A stretch of 64,000 nucleotides of DNA from assembly GCA_036785705.1 (NCBI GenBank), contig JAWUZG010001067.1, positions 1 to 64,000 of the forward strand. Reading direction: 5' to 3'. Numbering within the stretch: position 1 is the stretch's first letter; the number at the start of each line of letters is the position of its first letter. The translations under genes were made by a program, and so were the position numbers. The notes under the pieces were generated by a model that was not told the origin of the DNA, ran no database searches, and worked only from the letters and a program-made list of their open reading frames with translations. The DNA is from Acanthornis magna (taxonomy: Eukaryota; Chordata; Aves; Passeriformes; Acanthizidae). This document shows positions 60,901 through 64,000 of this stretch, piece after piece.

Positions 60901-63900
60901 TTTGGGGTCATTTGGGGACACTTTGGGGACATTTGGGGTCACTTTGGGGACACTTGGGGCCATTTGGAGTCACTTTGGGGTCATTTGGGGTCATTTTGGG
61001 GCCATTTGGGGACACTTGGGGACACTTGGGGCCATTTGGAGTCACTTTGGGGTCATTTGGGGACACTTTGGGGACATTTGGGGTCACTTTGGGGACACTT
61101 GGGGCCATTTGGAGTCACTTTGGGGTCATTTGGGGTCACTTTGGGGCCATTTGGGGACACTTGGGGACACTTGGGGCCATTTGGAGTCACTTTGGGGTCA
61201 TTTGGGGACACTTTGGGGACATTTGGGGTCACTTTGGGGACACTTGGGGCCATTTGGAGTCACTTTGGGGTCATTTGGGGACACTTTGGGGTCATTTGGG
61301 GTCACTTTAGGGACACTTGGGGCCATTTGGAGTCACTTTGGGGTCATTTGGGGTCACTTTGGGGTCATTTGGGGACACTTGGGGACACTTGGGGCCATTT
61401 GGAGTCACTTTGCGGTCATTTGGGGACACTTGGGGACACTTGGGGCCATTTGGAGTCACTTTGGGGTCATTTGGGGTCACTTTGGGGTCATTTGGGGACA
61501 CTTGGGGACACTTGGGGACATTTGGAGTCACTTCGGGGATATTTGGGGACATTTGGGGTCACTTTGGGGTCATTTGGGGACACTTGGGGACATTTGGAGT
61601 CACTTCGGGGATATTTGGGGTCATTTGGGGACACTTTGCGGTCATTTGGGGACACTTGGGGACACTTGGGGACACTTGGAGTCACTTCGGGGATATTTGG
61701 GGTCATTTGGGGACACTTTGGGGTCATTTGGGGACACTTTGGGGTCATTTGGGGCCATTTGGGGACACTTGGGGACATTTGGGGTCACTTTGGGGACACT
61801 TTGGGGTCATTTGGGGACACTTGGGGACACTTGGGGACATTTGGAGTCACTTCGGGGATATTTGGGGCCATTTGGGGACACTTGGGGACACTTGGGGCCA
61901 TTTGGGGACACTTGGGGACACTTGGGGACACTTCGGGGACACTTGGGGACACTTTGGGACACTTGGGGCCATTTGGGGACACTTTGGGGTCATTTGGGGA
62001 CACTTGGGGACACTTCGGGGACACTTGGGGACACTCGCACCTGCTGGTAGGTGTTGGTGGCGATGATTGGCCGCAGCACAGGGGGCGGGGCCAGAGGGTC
62101 CCCGGGGGCGGGGCCAGGAGCGCCCAGCACCTCCTGCTCGAACCTGGGGACCAGTACGGACCAGTAAGGACCAGTATGGACCAGTATGGACCAGTATGAA
62201 TCAGTAAGGACCAATATGGGCCAGTATAGACCAGTATGGACCAGTATGGACCCATATGGATTACTATGGACCAGTAAAAACCAATATGTACCAGTACGGA
62301 TCAATAAGGACCAGTATGGACCAATAAGGACCAGTATGGACCAGTAAGGACTGGTAAGGACCAGTATGAAGGAGTGAACCACCAGTACAAACCAGTATGC
62401 ACCACTATGGATGACTGATCTCCCAGTGTCTCTCAGTAACCCACCAGTATAAACCAGTAAGAACCAGTATGTACTACTGAATCCCCAATGACCTCCCAGT
62501 GACCCACCAGCACAGACCAGTAAAGACCAGTATAGAATGGTGGCCTCCCAGTGACGCCCAGTGACCCCCCACTGCCCTCCAATAACGTTCCAGTAACAAC
62601 CGACACAAACCAGTAAGGACCAGTATAAACCAATGGTCCCCCAGTGCCCTCCCAGTGCCTCCCAGTGACCCCCCAGTGACCTCCCAGTGCCTCCCAGTAC
62701 ACCCCAGTAACACCCACACACCCTCCCAGTGCTCCCAGTAACCCCCAGGCCCTCCCAGTGCCTCCCAGTACCACCCACAGATCCTCCCAATGCCTCCCAG
62801 TAACCCCCCAGTGACCTCCTAGTGCCTCCCAGTACATCCCAGTAACACCCACAGACCCTCCCAGTGCTCCCAGTAACCCTCCAGGGCCACCCAGTAATGC
62901 TCCAGCACCTCCCAGTAACCCCCCAGTATCATCAGTGACCCCCCAGATACCTCCCAGTATATCCCAGTAACACCCAGGCCCTCCCAGTGCCTCCCAGCAA
63001 CCCCCCAGTGACCTCCCAGTGCCTCCCAATACATCCCAGTAACACCTACAGACTCTCCCAATGCCTCCCAGTTCCCCCCAGTGCCCCCCAATGACTCCCA
63101 GTCACCCCCCAGTGCTCTCAGTGACCTCCCAGTGCCTCCCAGTGCATCCCAGTAACACCCACAGACTCTCCCAGTGCCTCCCAGTCCCCGCCAGTGCCCC
63201 CCAATGCCTCCCAGTGCCCCCCCAATGCCTCCCAGTCACCCCCCAGTGCTCCCAGTGACCTCCCAGTGCCCCCCAGTAACACTTGCACACCCTCCCAGTA
63301 ACCCCTAGGCCCTCCCAGTGCCTCCCAGTAACCCCCCAGTTACCTCCCACTGCCTCCCAGTACATCCCAGTAACACCCACAGACTCTCCCAGTGCCTCCC
63401 AGTTCCCCCCAGTGCCCCCCAATGACTCCCAGTGCCCCCCAGTAACACTGAGTAACCTCCCAGTGCCTCCCAATAACCTCTCAGTGCCTCCCAGTAACCC
63501 CCAAGTGCCTCCCAGTAACCCCCCAGTGACCTCCTAGTGCCTCCCAGTACATCCCAGTAACACCCACAGACTCTCCCAGTGCCTCCCAGTTCCCCCCAGT
63601 GCTCTCAGTGACCTCCCAGTGTCCCCCAGTACATCCCAGTAAGACCCAGTGCCCTCCCAGTTACCCCCAGTAACCTCCCAGTGCCTCCCAGTAACCCCCA
63701 GTAACCTCCCAGTGCCCCCCAGCACATCCCAGTAAGACCCAGTTCCCCCAGTAACCCCAAGCCCCTCCCCGGTCACCATAGCAACCCCCAGACCCCGCCC
63801 CTCCCTCCCTCAAGCCCCGCCCCCGTTGCCACGGCAGCGCCAGGCCCCGCCCCCTCCGGGCCGCCATGACACCCCCGCCGTTCCCCCCTCACAGCGCCAT

Positions 63901-64000
63901 CTCCGCCTCCATCTCCTTCAGCCGCTCCTCGCCGCTCTTGGCCGCGGCCCCGCCGCCTCCCGCCGCCGCTCCGGGGCCTGGCCCGGGCCCTGCCGCCACC
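48809..64000 (-). CDS. RBM42: RNA-binding protein 42 (RBM42), 10 exons, start codon just outside
   Basis: Nuclear/cytoplasmic RNA-binding protein with Pro/Ala-rich N-terminal half and one C-terminal RRM; in mammals linked to hnRNP K and to splicing/translation control. Exons in gene order (+ coordinates): 64000-63893, 62143-62041, 59261-59177, 59095-59033, 57507-57332, 56652-56497, 53998-53813, 52177-52057, 49929-49736, 48921-48809. All phases agree; allowing for one missing base in the RRM exon they give 434 residues plus the missing Met (human about 480). Diagnostic blocks: EERLKEMEAEMALFEQEVLG, RPIIATNTYQQV, PILRPAFVPHVLQRP, RCIRTAAGSSWEDPSLLEWD, KTKGYGFVSFKDPNDYVRAM, KKKLGLR-stop. Introns are nearly all tandem repeat; the R6-R7 intron holds 16 extra 42-nt exon copies. 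Confidence 0.95.
48922..49280. repeat. ACTGGGAGGG minisatellite upstream of R10
   Basis: Purine-rich on + and hence CCCAGTCCCT pyrimidine-rich on the RBM42 coding strand before the R10 acceptor; inverted relative to the intergenic array on the other side of R10. Confidence 0.85.
49281..49735. repeat. CCCCAATATCCCAAATGTCC array
   Basis: CCCAATGTCCCCAATATCC units grading into CCCCAAAACCCCAAATCCC. Rest of the R9-R10 intron. Confidence 0.8.
49736..49929 (-). CDS. RBM42: RBM42 exon R9: core of the RRM, one base missing
   Basis: Acceptor ATCTCAG, donor G|GTGAGA, phase 1 in and 1 out. Encodes DFRIFCGDL (RNP2 region), NEVNDETLGRAFGRFPSFLK and KTKGYGFVSFKDP (RNP1). Between GDL and NEV the + strand has TTCCC at 49898-49902 where all ten upstream copies of this exon start and the family's GDLGNEV reading require TTCCCC, so the literal sequence is shifted by one base. 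Confidence 0.93.
49930..51840. repeat. About 175-bp array with ten copies of the R9 acceptor and exon start
   Basis: Each unit contains, on the coding strand, CAG|ACGATTTCCGCATTTTCT .. AACGAGGTCAACGACGAGAC .. CTGGGC, then breaks off into GTGACCTTTGGGGTTTC and GACCCCAT filler. Units lie near 50062-50133, 50250-50311, 50425-50486, 50606-50665, 50786-50847, 50955-51014, 51138-51197, 51315-51372, 51485-51543 and 51662-51722. None carries an R9 donor. Confidence 0.93.
51841..52056. repeat. Short CCCAGT and CCCCCTAAAATCCCC region
   Basis: A few CCCAGTCC units and CCCCTAAAATCCCCATTTTC units, the reverse complement of the GGGGATTTTAGGG family of the nephrin introns. Confidence 0.75.
52057..52177 (-). 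CDS. RBM42: RBM42 exon R8: linker before the RRM
   Basis: Acceptor GTCCCTCAG, donor G|GTACGG; phase 0 in, 1 out. Translation includes AEDKRKGRGERLKRC and IRTAAGSSWEDPSLLEWDA, almost invariant in RBM42. Confidence 0.96.
52178..53812. repeat. About 115-170-bp array derived from sequence beside the R8 acceptor
   Basis: Some 12 units with GGACACCTGTCAATCA, CACGCCCACCCCCTCTG, AGCAGGAAACAACCCC and CCACGCCCCTTTCTGATG. The element next to R8 (GAGGGACAGCTGTCAATCAA at 52180-52200) appears to be the seed. Near 53690-53812 the pattern decays. Confidence 0.88.
53813..53998 (-). CDS. RBM42: RBM42 exon R7: proline-rich segment
   Basis: Acceptor CCCCCACAG, donor GAG|GTGGGT; phase 0 both ends, 62 codons. 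Contains EEAPPPRAPPPEEPRIGPSL and PLRRPRPQDPPFPVPE. IGPSLP is shared with mammalian RBM42. Confidence 0.88.
53999..56496. repeat. RBM42: Array of 16 complete 42-nt exon copies (R6 tail) within RBM42
   Basis: Each unit (124-178 bp; a 311-bp dimer of 167 + 144 at the downstream end) carries on the - strand CAG, a 42-base open block and usually GTGAGT. Blocks (+ coordinates): 54122-54163, 54289-54330, 54433-54474, 54600-54641, 54744-54785, 54911-54952, 55054-55095, 55200-55241, 55365-55406, 55501-55542, 55679-55720, 55814-55855, 55951-55992, 56076-56117, 56229-56270, 56353-56394. All encode 14 residues like ATPTVYPAPPRRPP with no stop, phase 0-0. Donors are changed in three (TT at 55200, AT at 55365, GC at 55679). 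The filler is TGTCCCCAATGTCCCC. Confidence 0.93.
56497..56652 (-). CDS. RBM42: RBM42 exon R6: Ala/Pro-rich segment, source of the microexon array
   Basis: Acceptor CTCCTCAG, donor CCC|GTGAGT; phase 0 both ends, 52 codons. Contains PPVAAGPRAPPPGPPPGPPK and PPVIQAAPTVYPAPPRRPP. Its last 42 bases follow an internal CAG (Gln codon), which becomes the acceptor-like CAG of every downstream copy. Confidence 0.87.
56653..56895. other. R5-R6 intron, low-copy AT-rich part
   Basis: AAAATTCCCAAAA-type sequence without a clear tandem period. Nothing else seen. Confidence 0.6.
56896..57331. repeat. CCCAGTCCCT minisatellite downstream of R5
   Basis: CCCAGTCCCTC, CCCAGTTTATC and CCAATCCCCTC units on +, i.e. 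purine-rich ACTGGGAGGG on the RBM42 coding strand right after the R5 donor. Confidence 0.85.
57332..57507 (-). CDS. RBM42: RBM42 exon R5: proline-rich segment
   Basis: Acceptor GTGTCCCCAG, donor CCG|GTGAGT; phase 1 in, 0 out. Contains GPRGPLALRPPPGAMVGVGP and PLGAPLGGALRAPSP, aligned with GPRPMALRPPHQALVGPP of mammals. Confidence 0.92.
57508..59032. repeat. CCCCAATGTCC array between R4 and R5
   Basis: 9-12-bp units CCCCAATGT, CCCCAACCC and CCCCACTGT. On the RBM42 coding strand it is GGGGACATTGGGG, purine-rich. Long open frames (NVPNVPNPP) are artefacts. Confidence 0.88.
59033..59095 (-). CDS. RBM42: RBM42 exon R4
   Basis: Acceptor CCCCCGCAG, donor G|GTATGG; phase 1 in, 1 out. The first of two CAGs keeps frame and gives VSPQRPPILRPAFVPHVLQR, equal to the APQRAPILRPAFVPHVLQR block of mammals. 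Confidence 0.94.
59177..59261 (-). CDS. RBM42: RBM42 exon R3: Ala-rich segment
   Basis: Acceptor CTGTCCCCAG, donor G|GTCGGT (weak); phase 0 in, 1 out. Translation VQQSLEARAAAAATVPPLGT then PPVPFVGP. The R3-R4 intron is only 81 bases (59096-59176), unique sequence. Confidence 0.94.
59262..60040. repeat. GGGGACATTGG array upstream of R3
   Basis: Units GGGGACATTGG, GGGACACTTTGG, inverted relative to the array below R4. R3 and R4 lie between these inverted arms. Confidence 0.88.
60041..62040. repeat. GGGGACACTTGG 12-bp array with two copies of the R2 exon tail
   Basis: Units GGGGACACTTGG, GGGGTCATTTGG, GGCCATTTGG and GAGTCACTTTGG with higher-order copies. At 60368-60404 and 60771-60806 sit copies of the end of R2 with its donor (on +, CACACCTGCTGGTAGGTGTT and CACACCTGCTAGTAGGTGTT, then GGTGGCGA..). 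Confidence 0.9.
62041..62143 (-). CDS. RBM42: RBM42 exon R2
   Basis: Acceptor GGTCCCCAG, donor CAG|GTGCGA; phase 2 in, 0 out. Translation FEQEVLGAPGPAPGDPLAPP then PVLRPIIATNTYQQ, a signature of RBM42. Confidence 0.96.
62144..63770. repeat. CCAGTATGGA and CCCAGTAACACC arrays in RBM42 intron 1
   Basis: CCAGTATGGA/CCAGTAAGGA units to about 62480, then CCCAGTGCCTCCCAGTAACC and CCCACAGACTCTCCCAGTGC units of about 130-150 bp to 63760. Confidence 0.88.
63772..63785. promoter_or_regulatory. Candidate RFX X-box in RBM42 intron 1
   Basis: GTCACCATAGCAAC fits the X-box GTNRCC-N2-RGYAAC without mismatch, in the only non-repetitive part of intron 1, about 108 bases from the R1 donor. Binding is inference. 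Confidence 0.35.
63860..63867. promoter_or_regulatory. Candidate YY1 site near RBM42 exon 1
   Basis: GCCGCCAT core, often functional just downstream of GC-rich promoters. Seen as a short match only. Confidence 0.25.
63893..64000 (-). CDS. RBM42: RBM42 exon R1 (partial at its 5' end)
   Basis: Donor CT|GTGAGG. Translation VAAGPGPGPGAAAGG then AAAKSGEERLKEMEAEMAL, the N-terminus of RBM42; the human protein starts MAGAGPAPG. The codon before the first Val ends in G at position 64000, so an ATG may lie across the window edge. Confidence 0.94.

Overview
The window looks like part of a GC-rich vertebrate chromosome, most probably a bird microchromosome or dot chromosome. This is inferred from short, very GC-rich, vertebrate-type exons embedded in introns made almost entirely of minisatellites. 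No species can be named from the sequence. About 3.4 kb of the first 48 kb and 1.3 kb of the last 15 kb are protein coding; nearly everything else is tandem repeat.

Two convergent genes fill the window. On the + strand, positions 1 to 48084 carry nephrin (NPHS1), the Ig-superfamily adhesion receptor of the kidney slit diaphragm. I recovered 25 exons (called N1 to N25 here) by joining open, conserved blocks with matching splice phases. They run from the middle of Ig domain 1 through Ig2-Ig6, the spacer, Ig7, Ig8, the fibronectin type III domain, the transmembrane segment and a short tail with two Tyr-Glu-Glu-Val motifs, ending in a TGA and an AATAAA signal. The signal peptide and start of Ig1 lie upstream of the window. 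On the - strand, positions 64000 down to 48809 carry RBM42, an RNA-binding protein with one C-terminal RRM, in ten exons (R1 to R10); only the start codon is just outside the window. The two stop codons are about 0.7 kb apart, tail to tail. In mammals both genes map to the same chromosomal region (human 19q13.12), which supports the identifications.

The introns fall into families: CCCAGTCCCT/ACTGGGAGGG arrays, AT-rich 11-bp arrays (GGATAATTTTG, CCCGAAATTAT, AATATTCCCAA, GGGCTATTTTC), CCAGTATAGA arrays, a GGACCCCC/GGGGGTCC array, and TGTCCCCAA/GGGGACACTTGG arrays in RBM42. Two patterns stand out. First, many arrays contain repeated copies of the neighbouring exon-intron junction: an exon tail plus its 5' splice site downstream, or an acceptor plus the exon start upstream. 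The extreme case is RBM42 exon R6: its last 42 bases plus donor have been copied 16 times, and every copy is an open, phase-neutral, potentially spliceable 42-nt exon. Second, the strand composition of the arrays often flips at exons (pyrimidine-rich before the acceptor, purine-rich after the donor), leaving several exons between long inverted complementary repeats.

Two one-base reading-frame breaks occur, one in the nephrin transmembrane exon (a run of six G) and one in the RBM42 RRM exon (a missing C). I consider both more likely to be homopolymer sequence errors than real lesions, but this cannot be settled here.
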